In this document: one piece after another, positions 13,001 through 28,000 of the stretch
Numbering within the stretch: position 1 is the stretch's first letter
Layout of the letters: each line of letters starts with the position of its first letter
Source: Lutjanus erythropterus
Taxonomy: Eukaryota; Chordata; Actinopteri; Lutjaniformes; Lutjanidae
Assembly (NCBI GenBank): GCA_020091685.1
Contig: CM034607.1
Location: 2,967,439-3,031,438 of the forward strand
DNA: 64,000 bases
Reading direction: 5' to 3'
Translations under genes and position numbers: made by a program
The notes under the pieces: generated by a model
Seen by the model: only the letters and a program-made list of their open reading frames with translations
The model's database searches: none
Told to the model about the DNA's origin: nothing

Positions 13001-16000
13001 TGCAAGAATTCATACTAGACTTTTTTTTAGTGTAAAATAAGTTTGAGTAAGAGTTTATATAATATGTAGGCTTTAGAATTTTTGAATGTGTGTGTGTGTG
13101 TTTGCTCTCTGTTTGTTTCTTTCTTCATCATGTCTGCTCTCCCCTCCTGCAGCTGTGTGAGTCTCTGGAGGAGCTGCTGAATGTGAACGGAGAGCTGCGG
13201 AGTGAAGGCCAGGCCATGTGGACTCTGCTGGGGGGCATCCTGGGCCAGGTAACCACCACCACACACACCTTCTCCATCTGCGCTCCACATACACATTAGT
13301 TGTTAAGAAAGTTTGTGAAGACTCGTGTTTACAGATTTCCTTTTTTTAGCGTGCCGATGATTTGTGATGGAGAGTTCTCCAGATTGCGAGAAACAGCCCA
13401 CATGGCCAACAGTGTGGCGATGCCGCTCTCTGTAATAACCCTGCTGTTTATAAAAATCCTTTCATTTTGCACTAACTGATTGACCTGTCATTTGCCATGA
13501 AGTCAGACCTGACTGTGGGGAAGTAAAAGCTGTCTCCCACTTCTCGTTCCTATGGCAACCAATTGCCAAGATGTGCCACTATGGCTGATGGGTTATTTAA
13601 TGAATGTGAACTGCAGTGTACAGAAATAGACTGAGATTTTTAGTTTTTTCACTGGAACAAACTAAAACATACACACACTTTACACACACAGTCAGTGTGA
13701 GGGTGTTTACACAACATCCCTGAGAAAAAGACATCCTGGCCTGCAGCACTCAGGTCTGTCTGACCATAAAACTGCACCATGAGTTGAAATTCTTCAAACT
13801 AAATCTGTTTTATACTCACAATTTTTGGCCCACAAATATATAAAATAAAACTGAGATCATGAAATAAATAATGTTATGGATAAACACAGTAGAATATATA
13901 AATGAACAGTAACACTTTATATTCACATCCTTGTAACAGTCATTAGTTAACAGTTAATAAGGCCCTTATGTGAAGCTTATTAACCCTAACAAGGCGTTGT
14001 TCTCATTTAGATCCAGTGGCTGCAAAAAGCAACTGTTAATAACTGTTAAGTCATATTTGGCTGCTAATAAATGCATAATAAAGTCTGTATTAATCTTAAT
14101 AAATGAACAAAAACAGTTATGTATAGGTTTAGGTATAAGTTCTCTGTGGTTCTGTCTACATTCTGAGTGGTTTTGAGATGCTGATGAAGCTGTAAAGTTT
14201 TTGCAGTCCACATAGCATAAATGGTATCTGGAACATGTACATGTATATGCTTGGAATTATATGATTTTATCTGCAAACCATAAGAAGAATCAGTGATTTT
14301 CAAGGAACAAAAACAGTTTACTCATAATGTCCTGTTAACCATCAAAGTTAGTGTTGTAGCAGAGTGTCTGCATGTATGAGACAGTTAAATTTAATGCTAT
14401 TCTGACATTCTTTGAGTTTTATAGCAGAAAAGATGATTCTGATACACCAAATATATGTCCTCTTATGGGGGAAAGAAAGAAATGATGGATTAATTGAATA
14501 CGTATTTATGTTGTGAAAAAGACCCCGTTAATTCAAATGTAGACTAATGATCTTTAGGGCTTAATATTTATAAAAGATCTGTTAGAACCCCCAAATAAAA
14601 ATATGAGCACAAAAATGAGCATATGTTTTCACATATTCACAACAGTTCAGTCATAAACTTAGACATTCTCGTGAGGGACAGCAGTACAAATGTAAGTTCA
14701 GACTTTTAAATCATTCTACATCTTGCTGAGGAGTTTATTTGCATTATGAGCTACCATGCTAGCCAGCTAAGGCTAGCTTCCTAATGTAAGTCCGACAGCC
14801 AGGGTGGAAAATTTCTTAAAAACTTCAACAACTTCCAGCCAGTGACAGATAAATGTCCGAATTCACCAGCAAGTAAATCATTATTTTGTGTCTGAAATCT
14901 TTCAGCCACTTTCATATTTTACCAGAATTTGGCAGCTGGCTGGTCCCAATTTTCCCTCCCTGCTGCTTATCACAAGGACCTCACAATAATTGTAACCAAA
15001 TGAACTGATATTTTGGAAATGATTTATGAAATTATTCAAACTTATCTCAACTCAGTATAATTATATGAAATGGTACTTGCATACTAAAAAGTTTTACTGT
15101 GAAAGTGCTTTAAAAAAAAGGTTTTATTCAGTAAAAGTTATTTTAATTATACATTTTTTTTTATTACAGATGCCTATTACAAAAGTATGTTTTTGACTTC
15201 ACCTTTATTATTGTCACTGATCCTCACTCCCTGCTAATATTTATAGAAGCAAAAGGCTTTTTGAATACATCCAGCGCTGGTAATAATGTGCCACTTGTCT
15301 GTTTCCTACGATTCCAGCATTCTCTGTAAAGCCTGAGCACACTTCCTCTAATCTAATGACACCATTCAATCAGCAGTGGAGCTGGTAATGTACATCACAT
15401 ACAGGAAGAGACAAAATAACAGGAACATCTATACCTACAGCACAAACATGACTATAATTACCTGCCTCACAGATGCACTAACACATAAACAGAGGTAGTA
15501 TTTCTGTAAGTAATAATCTGTGGTTAAAAATAACACATGATATGGATAATAACCAAAATAAGCTATAAAATCAAGGAGTAAAACATGCAGTAGTTTATAC
15601 ATATTAACTTGATCCCCTGATGAAGACTGTTAGACCTTTTCCTGTGTCAAATGTCATTGTTAGTTTTTTATCATATTTTATTAACCTCATCCTGTTTTTA
15701 GTCATGTTTTAGTAGACTGAAACTCTGGGCATTTTAATATCTTATCATAGTCAAACAAAACTACTATTTTAGTCAATTTTTAGTTTTAGTCATCAGGTTG
15801 TATTTTGCATTTCAGTCAGTGTAGTCTGTTACCTTGCGGGGTTGCTGGATTTGTGAGATCATGCAAGACTTCAAGTTATCTGTTTGTGTCTGCACCAAAA
15901 GAGTTTGGATTTGATTGGTTTAAGTTAGCACATGTTAGACGTGATTGACATATGGTTCATCTAATCACCTGCCAAGTGTTTTTTTTTTTGTTTTTTTGTG

Positions 16001-19000
16001 TTTTTTTTGAGGTGCCTGCCCTTTTCTAAACAGTTTCTATGTACGACTTCCGAGATGATTCTGTCTAACAAACCACCAAGCATGTCTGGTTATGTAGATT
16101 TGCCAAAACCGATACTTCCTTTTACTTGTCCTTTTAGTGAAACTTATCTCACATAAGATTTTATCTCATTTTTATCTAATGAAAAACACAGGTTGAATGA
16201 TCCACAACAGAGCCTACATAAGGTAACACCAGCACCTGACTAGTTGGCTTAAAGCTTAAAAGAAAACAACCTAACATTTCATTAACCTACCCTGATGTCT
16301 TTTTGTTCAGCTTAATGTGTCTCTTCAACTTTTTGATACCCTTATCAACTATTTTACAGCCACATTGCTTCTTTTCTGAGCCTCATTGTAACAAAAATGG
16401 GCCCAAATATCCTCCTGTTTCTTTCACCCAAGCCCTGTTGTTGTCATTAAAGATACAGTTCACCCCAAAATCAAAAATACAGATTTTCCCCCTGGCCTGT
16501 AGTGCTGTTTATCCATCTGTTTTTTCTTCTTGTTAGTTGCAGAGTTGTGGAAATATCAGCCATAGAGAGAGAGAGTCTGTCTTCACAACCAGTGTCTCTG
16601 TCCAAAATTTATGACCCAATTACTAAAGAAAATCCATCGCCCTTGTTGTCAGCTGTTTCATGTAGGAACTACTGTCTTTCTAGTAGAAAAGAGTAGTTCC
16701 AGTAGATTCTGAAGTAGTTCCAGTAGACTCTACTGTGTGACCTGCATGAATCCAGCTGCCTCAAAAGGTAAAACTAGAACTACATCACCAGGGAAAAACA
16801 TACTATTTGAAAGCTCCAGAAAAGGCTAGGAAGTTATTTTTATTTTTGTAAAAGTACCATTTGCAATGCAATGAACAACACATCAGAACCATGTGGTGCT
16901 AAACAGTGTGCATTATATTCTTTTCTATAGTCATGGTAAAGTGCAAGGATATTGTATTATATTGTAATAGACTGTACTGTACATGTATAGGTTTTATATC
17001 TTTTGTTGGGCATAATAGTCCTCTTGTCACTTAGAACACTCACCTGTGTCTTGACCTCAAAGATTAGAGGAAGCAGCTAACTCTGACCCTTTACCTGAAT
17101 TGATATAATATCCACCTTGGTGCCTGGGACAGTGTATCAGTTAAGCTTTTATGTATGTAAGTACCAGCTAAATCCATAAAAAGGCTTATTAAAAGTACGG
17201 TCGTTGAGAGTGTGAGCCGTGTAGATAAATGGTCAAAAGATATTAATGCGGTGGCGAGGCAGCGGAATGGACAGGGACAAGAAGGAAAACTGGCAGTGAA
17301 TCTGCAATGACCACCATAAATCACCTAATTATGAACACGCGCGGTTTAAGTAGCAACATCAGTCACAGCACCGCATGCTTTTGTGTCATCTATCTGCCAC
17401 ATTTTCATCTCCTATTTGTCATCCTGCCTGTGCATTTGCAGAAATTATTGATGTCCCCAACTGGGACTCTCATCCCTCTTCCAGTACACAGTCAGTGCTT
17501 TTGTTCCTGATGCTCCTGGAAGTTTAGCACTCCTGGCAACTTCACAAGAAAACACTCAAGACATTTTCCACAAGGCTCTATAAAACACCATGAGGCCAAA
17601 GCAGCTACTAAACATCAAGTATTCTAACAGGAATAAGTGTTAGAGTAGTCAGGAAAATAATTAGCATCTAGATCTATCAGGGTCCACGCATCTGAAGACG
17701 CTTTGAGGACACAAGAGGTCAAGATCATCACTGAATAACGCTAAAACAGATGATTTGTTTTGAGTATCTGCCTCTGCAATGAATTAAAACAGCCTTGAAC
17801 TTCATATCTGCACTAAAACTATTCTTAATAAATCAATTTGCACCTGAGTCACAAATGTTGACATGTCTATTAGTTTTGCTACTGTTATCTGATATACACA
17901 TTAAACAGAAACAGTTTCATTTTCAGGTTCACTGATTTGTTATACTCTGTAAAAAGAAACTCCTGAATGGACTAGAACATGATGTACAAGTCTGGTTATT
18001 AGTTAAATATAGTTATTATCTCCAAACTAGGATAATATATCATTATGTGCAGAATGAAATCTGATTATGAAACAATATGAGCAGGCACAAGTCACAAGTA
18101 TAATGTGTTGAATCAAATGAAACGAATTTAATAAACCTGAAAGAAAAAGATACAGATTTCTGAATAAAGACAGTAATACCAGATTACACAAGTTGGAGCA
18201 AAGGATCATATAATAGTAAATCAGTAACAGAAATAAAATAGTGGACCAGAAAGAATAATCCACATTGAATGTTTTGCAAAAAAAAGAAAGGAAAAAAAAA
18301 AACATTCTGTAAGCTCATGTTTTATTTGCTCTGGCAGCTACGTATTTGATCATCAAAATCAAAATAGTTGGTGATTAATTTAATAATCGGTAAAGCGTCG
18401 TTGCTCTAATCTCCATGAGCCAACTCCTGATAATCACACAACCGTAGAGGATGGAAACAAGCATCCATTTGCATTATCTTTTGCAGTTTTACTCTAAATT
18501 CGTTTAGATTTTGTTAAGACCAAAGCTCGTCCTGTGGCCAAGACCAAGTCAATCAAGTGAGGACGTGCGAGTTTATAGACGGAGTTTGTTGAGAGTGGCT
18601 GCCATTCTTGCTGGCAGCTACATCTGTCCTCAGGAAATAATGGAAAGATTTTAACATCCCAGAATCTGATACTAGATGAAAAGATGTCAGCATCTCTGGA
18701 TTGAAGCACACAGCTTGCATTTGCACATAGTTATGAAGCAGCCTACTTGCCTTTGCAGAGCTGTTTTCAAGTGACGTTTTGTGCCACAGCTTGATGTTCA
18801 TTATTTTACTGTATTGAACGTGGTGAAAATGCTCTCAGCAACAGAAAGTGCCCAGTTTGCTGCTGCACTGTAATGTTTTGATGAGTTTTGCCTGAGGACA
18901 GAGCTGGGTGGCAGGAAGCCAGACAGCTTAAAGCCTGTCTGCGTGTGTCAGACTGTTTCCACTCACTATTTATAATCTGCACCTGTAAACTTCTTCATCT

Positions 19001-22000
19001 GTCTGATAAAGCATGTTAACAATGTTGAAACTGCTCCATATCAGCAGCAGAGACGCGCGCTTGTGGTCGGACGCAGGCGGACTGTAGTCCAGGTTGAGGA
19101 GATAGCCCCGGCAGCCCCTTGTGCTTTGGTCACCCTGTCCCTTCATCTATCAGGCCTCCCTGCGGGAACGCTCCCTCGGCGCTGCAGGCAGAGCGAGCGT
19201 GCCCAGATTAGAGCTTCCTCAGGGAAAACCTTGTCTGTTTAGTGACAGACTCGGTCCCTACGAGATAAGTTTTCTAATTAACCCGCGTGGCAGCAATGCA
19301 CCTGAGATGCAGGGGGAGAATAAACTGGCTGTCTGCTGCTGCTTTTCACCTGCCACATACAACAGGTTCCCTCCTCACAACTCTGCTGTGAGGGAACTTT
19401 TACAGCTCCGCTTTGGCTCACACTTTATTTGGACAGTCTAAACCCTCAGCCAACACAAAGCAGGTGTTCAGTAAAGTGTCACAGGTCGGTAAGTCTAACA
19501 ACAGCCGGGGTGTAGTGGAAGTGGTAAAACTGTGGATGAGACAGAATATTCAGCTCGGCTGCACAGCTGAATAATGATGGGCAGTTTAACAACAATATGA
19601 ACTCTTCCTCAACCTGACTGGACAAACATACCACTTACTGGGCAGTCAGTGGTCTACAACTTTGATTGTGTGATTAAAACATGGCAGCACTTTCTGAAAT
19701 GTTTTTTCTTAAATCGTGGCCCAATGACCTGTGGCCACAAAAGGTTATTCTTTTTCCACTAAATATTCCTTGTTGGTGGCCCCCAGTAGAACTAGACAGG
19801 GTATTGCAGGTCAACTTTTCCACCAGTTTTTCCCAGTAGCTGAAAAAAGCATTTTTCCCATAGGCCACCATTACAAAAGAGACATCTGTAAAACTGTTAC
19901 AGGACATCTTGGGGGGATGAGGGGGGATATGCACTGTGCAGTGGGCACTGAATATGCCCACTGCACATATTCAGTGGGCAATATAATCCGGAAGTAAATG
20001 CGGAAACTGTAGAACTTTTTCGGCTTAAGCGCCAGGCGAGCAACTCTCATTGGACTGACTGGGTACCAGTCCAGTTTTACTCCAATACTGCAAGCCTGCA
20101 CCAACACATGTTACAGTTCCACAACAACATCCTGATTCCGTTGGGTCTTTTATTTCAAAATTCTATGAAAATAGTGAACAGTACTCATCACCGACTAGCT
20201 ACCGATATGTCAGGACAGCTACAGTCTGGAAAAACAGGCGGACAATAAAAAAATGAAATGGTAACAAAAATTTTGGAGTGAATGGAAACAAGTAGGGCTG
20301 CGTATTGTTTAAAGAATTACAATACCAGTACCTTTGAAGTGTTACCAGTACTAATGGAGTACTGCATTTTTATTTTTTTGAAGGTTCTTCTTTATAAAGA
20401 ATGCTTGCAGTAACTGGCTGTGAACAGAATTATATAAATATTCTTTTTTTTTCTTGATCTGGGTACCAAAAGGATTGAATGCAGTCATTAGAATGGATGG
20501 AGTTTCGATACTATTTGGTTCTGGGTTATTTCAATCAATACCTTAAAGGTACTGAGTACCAATACTCAGCCCTAGAAAGGAGTTTAAGTGGCTAGAATCT
20601 GACAATCTCCTCAACTACCTGAGAAGTCTAGCTCATTTTTCATTTGAAACATTACCCAGAAGAACAGGATCACTGTTTTTTTAGAGGAAATGTTGCTGTT
20701 CATAGCTGTAACATGATAAAATGTGTGGACCTTGTTTTGACAGAAACTAAACACCCCAGCTGTTCTGAAAGCCCCGAAAGAGAGGAAGCCCAGCAAGAAG
20801 GAGGGAGGAACCCCCGGGAAGGCATCCAGCCTGCCAGCAATCCTCTACAGGTGAGCACACAGTGTTCAGAGAGATGATAGGAAAGTAATAAGAAAGGATC
20901 GAAAATGAAGGTTAAATGATGAAATAAAAATAGTGAATTGCCGGTGGCAGAAACGCTGTGCCTCACTCATATGCATATGTCCATCATTTGTTCAGACTAT
21001 TTGTGGTTAAGTGTGTAATTTAATCCATCACACGGTTTCTCAGACAGTTTGGCTTAATGATGTATCTCACCACTGTGTTCCAGCATTTTTACATCCATGA
21101 CCAAAAACTAGAAGAGTGCATTCACTAGAGTGCAGGCCAGGCAAAGGAGGGTGAAGCACCTACTGCAATGCTACCACAACTGCCAGATATAAGCAGCACA
21201 GATTTGCAAAATTCCACCAACATTAAAATGACCCCTTACACACGCTGTCCTGAGCTGAAACAAGATTTTGAAGCAGTTTGAACTGCAGCACTTGCGGCCC
21301 CTAATGGCCAGTTAAGAAGAGTGAGAAGTCAGCTGTTAGTGGACGTATAAAACAGAGCAGTCAAAAAATAGAATTACTGCCTCAATGCTGTTTGTCTCCA
21401 CCAGCCAGTCAAGTTACTGTTTACATGTCTGTCCACACTCATATAATGTCTGTAGTGAAGTTAATAAAAGTCACAGTGAAGTTGACCTTTGACCTTTTGG
21501 ATATAAAATGTCATCACCTTATCATTTTATCCTGTTAGATACTGTATAATTTTGCCATAATTTGTGTATGAAATCTTGAGTTACGGCCGGAATTGTGTTT
21601 AGTGAGGTCACTGTGACTTTGACCTTTGACCACCAACATCTAATCAGTTCATCTTTTAGTCCATCCAAGTCAACATTTGTGCTTAGTTTTAAGAAATAAC
21701 CTCAAGACATTCTTCAGCTATCACATTCTGAAAGCATAATGCTTGTGGCCACGACTGTTGTCAGTGTGTAGCTATCAAAAGGTATTTAAGGTTTTTCAAG
21801 AATTCTGAATCACAGAGGTCCTTCAGTATACAGTCATGAATGTGCTCAAAAAAAGAGTCTAATGAGCCCTGTAGTATTTGAGATTAGCTGTGGACAGGAT
21901 GCAGGTCTTTTGATCATGCACGCACGCACACACACACTCACTCACTCACACACGTACACGCAAGCAGTCGAATGATAATAATATCAATAACCAGCCTTTT

Positions 22001-25000
22001 CTTTCACGTTTTCTTACAGCTGTGGCATCTGTAAGAAGAACCAGGACCAACATCTGCTGGTGCTGTGTGACACCTGCAAGCTGTACTACCACCTGGGCTG
22101 CCTGGAGCCACCGCTAACACGCATGCCCAAAAAGACCAAGAACAGCTACTGGTGAGAGAAATGACCGGGGGTGGGGACGAGGTACCGTGTCAGGACACGT
22201 GAAAAAATTCAATGAAAGACCTGAAAGCTCTCCACCGAAAACCATGTCGATTAAATTAATGTCAGCAGCCGAGAAGTTCCGACAAAGTGTAAAGTGTGTA
22301 AGGCCACAGATTCTCTGTGAGCTGGAGGAAACAGGCACAAACCCAGACTGCTGAGAGCCATTACTGGAGGTTACACAGTTCAAGATTCCTCAGAAGGCAC
22401 AGCCGCATATCAATGTGGTCCTCTGTCAGTCCTGACCGTCTGCTGGCTGCTGAGGCTCCACTGTACATGACGCCATGCTGCAGAACATGATTCAACATGA
22501 CAGTAACGACAGAGCAGACGATATGGGAGCAACACAACAGGTAGAGGCAGGGCCACCGTATATTTTCCTTCCATCAGTAACAGAACATATGCAGGTGCAG
22601 TAAAAGAAAAAAATCTTTTATGGAAGAGACCACAAAGTGGAATAATATGCATGTATTCACAAAATCTCCAAGTCACTCTCTTTTAAAATAATTTAAAATG
22701 CCGGTATGTCATGGCATGTCATGTTAGACCTCAAAAAAGACATCAAGCTTTCATCAAGGACATATCTATGGTACAGCTGTAAATCATGAGGACTGCATTT
22801 CTACATACACTCACTGCAACAACACAGTATCTTTCTGTCATAGGCCTAACAATTTGACTTAAAGGGATAGTGCAGATGTTTGAGTTATGTATCCATAGTC
22901 AGTGTATTACCTACAGTAGATGGCAGTCAACAGTGTACTCCCGTTTGGAGAGGAAGTGCTGTGGACAAGGTCAGCAGCAAAATGTATTTTAGAAACCTTT
23001 ATCAGCTAAGTGTACACTGTATTTAGAATGTTTTTACCTCTTTACCTTGTTGTCAGACAGACTTTTCAGACAGGAACCGCTGTTATATAACCCAAATATT
23101 GCTCTCTTCAAAGCAATTAGACTCCTTTGGCAAAATCAGTCATTTTATCTTGCAGAAAATGGAGTTGCTGCCTTGATTGGTTAGTTTGTTCGTACAATAA
23201 ATGAAAATTCAACCAGTTCCTGTGAATTCTGCCCAACCTCACAATTTTGTCCCATAACCACAACTTTTCTGCAAAGGTTTGTCATTGTTATTGACATTTA
23301 TCAATCCTCTGAGCAGTACTCTTGAGTTTAAACTCAAAAACAATGTTGTTTCTTTGTGGAATACACTCAAGGTCAGGGGTCTCCAGCCTTTACTTTCAAA
23401 AGAAGCATTTTGGGCCAAAAAACAACAAAACAAATCAGTCTGGAGCCACAAATATAACATTATCTTTGTTCTTCTGAGACATTTCTTTTTTGGCTAGCCT
23501 AGGGAGACACAAGCCTTGCCACCAGCAAAATTTAGTAGAAAATGTGGTGAGCCATAGATGTAGGCTACGAGGCACATTATGGTCGATCAGACTTTTTGTA
23601 AAAATGGTGTACAGGCTACACAGTTTTACAGTCGGACAATGTGAGAATAACTTCAGGCCTCTGACATGAAAAATGGAGACTAAAATGTTAAAAACATATC
23701 TGGTATTCCTTTCTACATAATTTTTTGTTAAAACAAGGGAGCCACTAGAGAGGGACGGCTCCAGCCAGAGCTGCAGGTTGAATCCCTGCCCCAGGGGCAC
23801 TTCGTCATTTACAAATAAAGCAGATTTTGTTAGAATGCTCAGAACAGAGTGCAGTTTTATTCTTCCTGGAACAAGTGGCCTTTGATTTCTAATGAATAAC
23901 AAAAAAAAATGTTATGGCAATGTTCACTCATTCCTGCAATTTAATTGGAAACAGTCACATTTTTTTTAGAAAACCTGACAGCCATATCAGTCCCAAAAAA
24001 CAGCCCACAAAATCCTGCTGGGACTTTCCGTCAGAAAAGTAGTGAAATATTCTTAATATAGCATAGACATAAACTGACCTTGATTTTGTTAGATGTCTAA
24101 AATACATGTTGCTGCTGACCCTGTCCACAGCAGTACCTTGTTTAGCTTCCTACATCAGTACTCCTGCTGCTTCTCCAAACTGGGAGCATGTAAACCACCA
24201 TCTACTGTAGTTAATACACTGACTGTGGATATGACGGATATAGAACCTTATGTGCAGTATAATTTAAGCAAAGGACAAAGATCATTATGTTCACAGTTAC
24301 TTTGAGGAACATTTACATTGGCCTTAGAGACAGGTAGATTTAATGCCACTCCAGAAGAGGACAGACTCTGTTTGTTGTGTGATCTCGGTGAAACTGAGAA
24401 TGAGGTTCATTTTTTTTATTTGCTGTCCTGCCTATGAGGACTTAAGGGATGTAATTTTTACTAAAAAGTCCTCTATTTATGCTGACTTCTTTTGGCTGGA
24501 TGAGTGTGAGAAACTTGAGTTGTGTTTTAGAAAAGGAGCCTTTTTTGTAGCAGATTTTATTCGTCAAGCTTGGGAGAAAAGGCAGAGTATTCTGTTTAAT
24601 TCTGAGCTATAAAATGGACTGTAGTTTTGTACTGAAAGTAAAAGGTTTGAGCACCGCAACTGGATTTGGTGTCTTATAAACCCATGAGGGTTGGGCACTT
24701 TCTGTGCTTCACACGAAAATAAAAGGAAATCAGTCAAAGGAAGGATGAGTATCTCATATGACCACCCTTCAAATAAGTCTAACAGTTCCTTTAACTTCCA
24801 TTGCTAATGGACCAATTCTACTGACGATCAAATACAATTTCACATATATACTTAGACCTCAGTTTGAAGTTTCCCAAAACTTTTGCTGAAAGCTTCAGCC
24901 CTACAAATACCTATTTCACTTGTTGATCTTTTTCTTCTGTTTGCTCGCAAGCCAAGAGTTGATATGAACAGTAGCTTTATCCTTTGCTGACCACAACAAA

Positions 25001-28000
25001 TGCATAATGGGGCTAAGAAAGCATTTGGGATCTCGTTGTGACAATGTGCAAGTATATCTGAGGATTTTGGCTACTATCATACGATCCATTGGGCAGTAGT
25101 TGACTGCTTGGCTAGTTGACGAGTAGTTGGTAAAATCCATAGTGTGCAGCATGACATGAAGGTTTGCAGCAGGTTCGGCAGTAAGACAGCAGCCTGCAAG
25201 AAAGTGTTTGATTTGTACAGAAGTAAGCTAGCTGTTGATTTTCGCACGAAAGACTTTAATTTTTTAAGATTTTAAGATTGCATTATGATTCATCCTGTAA
25301 ATCAAAATATCGTCTTTAAGCTCGCATAATAGTGCTAAACATTCTTTTAGTTAGTCCTACATGGTTTGAGTGAACTCAAATCACTTTCAACAAAGGTATC
25401 TGCTAACAGGATGTAATGTCATACCATTGTTTCAGCTTAATTTCAGAGACAGCAGGGTTTTTTCTGCAAGTTTGCCATGGTAGACGGGTCTAAACACAGC
25501 AACATCCTTGAGCCTTGGCTGCCATTGCAGAAGAAGAAGAAGCTAGTCTGAGTAGTGAATTTAAAACACTTTTTTGGTGCAGTTGAGAATAAAAGACAGT
25601 GCCATAGTTTCTGAATTCATCCAAAATTCCAGATGGTGTTTTCAGTTTCTTTAAACTCGGTAAACCTTACCTTCTGCCTGCCATTAGCAGCACCTGTTAG
25701 AGAATTTTGAGCTCTGCGATCGGATGATTCTTGCAGAAATACCCCCTTGTGAGTTATAGTGGACGTCTTTCCCAAAGGGACACAGGCTTGTGCCTTTTTA
25801 CTTTTTGTGCTCCGACTCACACAAAACTGTCCATAGAAAAACTGAATGGGACTTGGAGCACCCAAGATGGTGGAGAGTCTCCACTAACCAACAAGTCCTG
25901 TTTAGGTTAGAGTGAGAGATGGATAAGATTTATGTTTTACTGCTGGGGCATCTTGGTATGAAATATATGACATGCTGCTTATTCTGTAAATAGAGAAGTG
26001 ATACTTGAAGAAAATTCAGTACCTTTGACAGTCATAGTTGATGCTTCCATCATAAAACATCTTCATTATATGAGTATGAACTGGGATTGCTTTTCATATT
26101 CATTCTTTGTCTGCAGGAGCAGTTTGTTTATTCATATTAGTCCTGACATTTGAGGCCAGTCGGAGGCAGCAGGATTATCAGATGACGGATGCTGAGATGG
26201 TGGAAATGTCACAGTCACTCCGCTCAACTCCAGCACTTCCTTATCTAGAGAGGAGATTTAGTGCATCTGTTTTTTCCACATATGATAGTTCTAAGATATC
26301 CAGTCGCTTAGTGAAGAAGAGAGAAGCTTTTTTAGAGTAAATGAAAGAAATGAAAAGATGCAGCTGGTGGCACGATACAGGACGTGTTGTGTTTGTGTAA
26401 CACAATCTGGTTGTGACTGGAGTAATTCATTTAGCGCTCATTTTAAGCATGAAGCTCTTTTGGTTTATTGCGGGAAAATTAGACACCGTTTGAATGATTA
26501 AAGTGTGTGGATGAAGAGTCATAACTAATTATAAAGTTGTGTGCGTACAAAAAGCTACAGAGACTACAGCACGCTGTGCTCTTTTGTGAAACAAACAGAG
26601 GAGAGCTGTTGTTTTTGGAAACTGCCTTACAATCAGTGAGACAGTATCCATTCCCACATCTAACTTTGACTTGATGCAGTAAATATCAGTAGGATCTAAA
26701 AGGGTTGTGTTTTGGCCAGAACCTCTGATAAGGTTTAGACTTTTTCAGATTCTCAAAGAATTCCAGGAACCAAGGATGTTTACCTCATGTTTCTCTTCAC
26801 TTTGTTGTTGAAATGCTGAGTGTGGTGTTCCTCTCGTCTATAAATCAACACACGTGAATCATCACCAGCAACAAAACTAGAATAGGGACCGATCCAATCC
26901 AGTACTGGCATCAGGTGTTGGTCCTGATGTAATTCACTCATTGGATATCTGACTGATGTCACTGATTATTAATTGTAAATATGTAAGAATGCAATTTAAG
27001 TCCATAGCCAAAATGTTGTGGCATAGTTTCATTAATTAATTAGTAATTAAACAGTTCTACAGATAAAGAAAAGATAAAGATATCTAGTTGCCCCTGTATT
27101 TTTTTTTTTCTTGGAAAGTGGAGCTCGCACTGGACCGTGAAGTCAGTAAGACAGTAACAAAACACAAAAGGACAATCTGTAACTGAGTGTGCTAATAACA
27201 GTTGGCTAATTCAGCATGTCCTTAATTTGGAGATGTTATAGTATCATAACACAGAACAACAGGTATCTGTATCGTCTGATATCTAAATTCAGGTATCAGG
27301 AATCAGGTCGGGACTGGAAAATGGCTCAAACCCTGACAGTCACAGTGATGACGTTCAGGGTTTGAACTTTATGATACACACTCAGTGTCCAGTTTATTAC
27401 ATGCCCCTAGAATGCAGGTTTTTTATTTTAAATTTGTAAATATTAATCAGATATCTTGATGTAATTTAAATATCAGAGAGACACTTCAAATGCAGTTACA
27501 AACTAGAACTAAAAGAAGTAGAGTTTACCTAAAGGTACTGTTCTGTGGGAGCATTTTTTGATGTAATGCAGTCACAAACTGCAATATCATAAATAATGAA
27601 TTATATCTCAAAAAGAGTCTACAGCCATGCTAGAAGCTGTGCGAGGCTGTACCTACTGTAGACACAGTAGTGCTTTGAGCTAAATGCTAATAATAGCAAA
27701 CTAACATTTAGGATTGGGTGGTATCTATTTTTTCATGTCCTTCTGCCTTTTTCTTTACTGTAAGCTGCACTGATCATCTTAGTGATGCTATTCCCACAGC
27801 TGGGACAAAAACACACACTCAGGAGCTCTGCTTCAGTCTTGAGAAGCCGCAGCTTTATTCATGGATAAACGGATACCTTCACTGTACATTTGCATTTACT
27901 GCCAGAACAACAGCCTCTCTTCTAACCTTTTCCTCCACTCAGCACACATTCACCTTCTCAGTAATTAGTCTGCCACTCACCGTCACCTATACACACTAAA

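Larger units (their letters stand above)
6380..13152 (+). other. phf14: phf14 intron, repeat-rich
   Basis: Holds LINE remnants (about 8069-8215 and 8403-8620), two copies of the TAGGGCTG hAT-like element, and a shared teleost repeat near 12783. The stretch 10440-10720 is of more balanced composition and may be conserved. 6500-8050 and 10720-12400 show only fragments of interspersed repeats and no coding exon. Confidence 0.65.
13249..20743 (+). other. phf14: phf14 intron
   Basis: Holds a conserved-looking block after the exon (13330-13620), repeats at about 13908-14100 and 15650-15810, a TTAA-type repeat at 16447-16780, two further GC-richer blocks (18380-18810 and 18960-19440), and a hAT-like element at 20293-20574. 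No extra exon seen. Confidence 0.65.

Noticed and set aside
23435-23902. 155-codon minus-strand open frame
   Set aside because: It crosses the border of a hAT-like repeat and resembles no transposase. In 64 kb read in six frames a few frames of about 150 codons are expected by chance.
26107-26340. Acceptor-like CTGCAG followed by 77 open codons
   Set aside because: It has no ATG start and no clear donor, and the peptide does not resemble PHF14 or a known protein.
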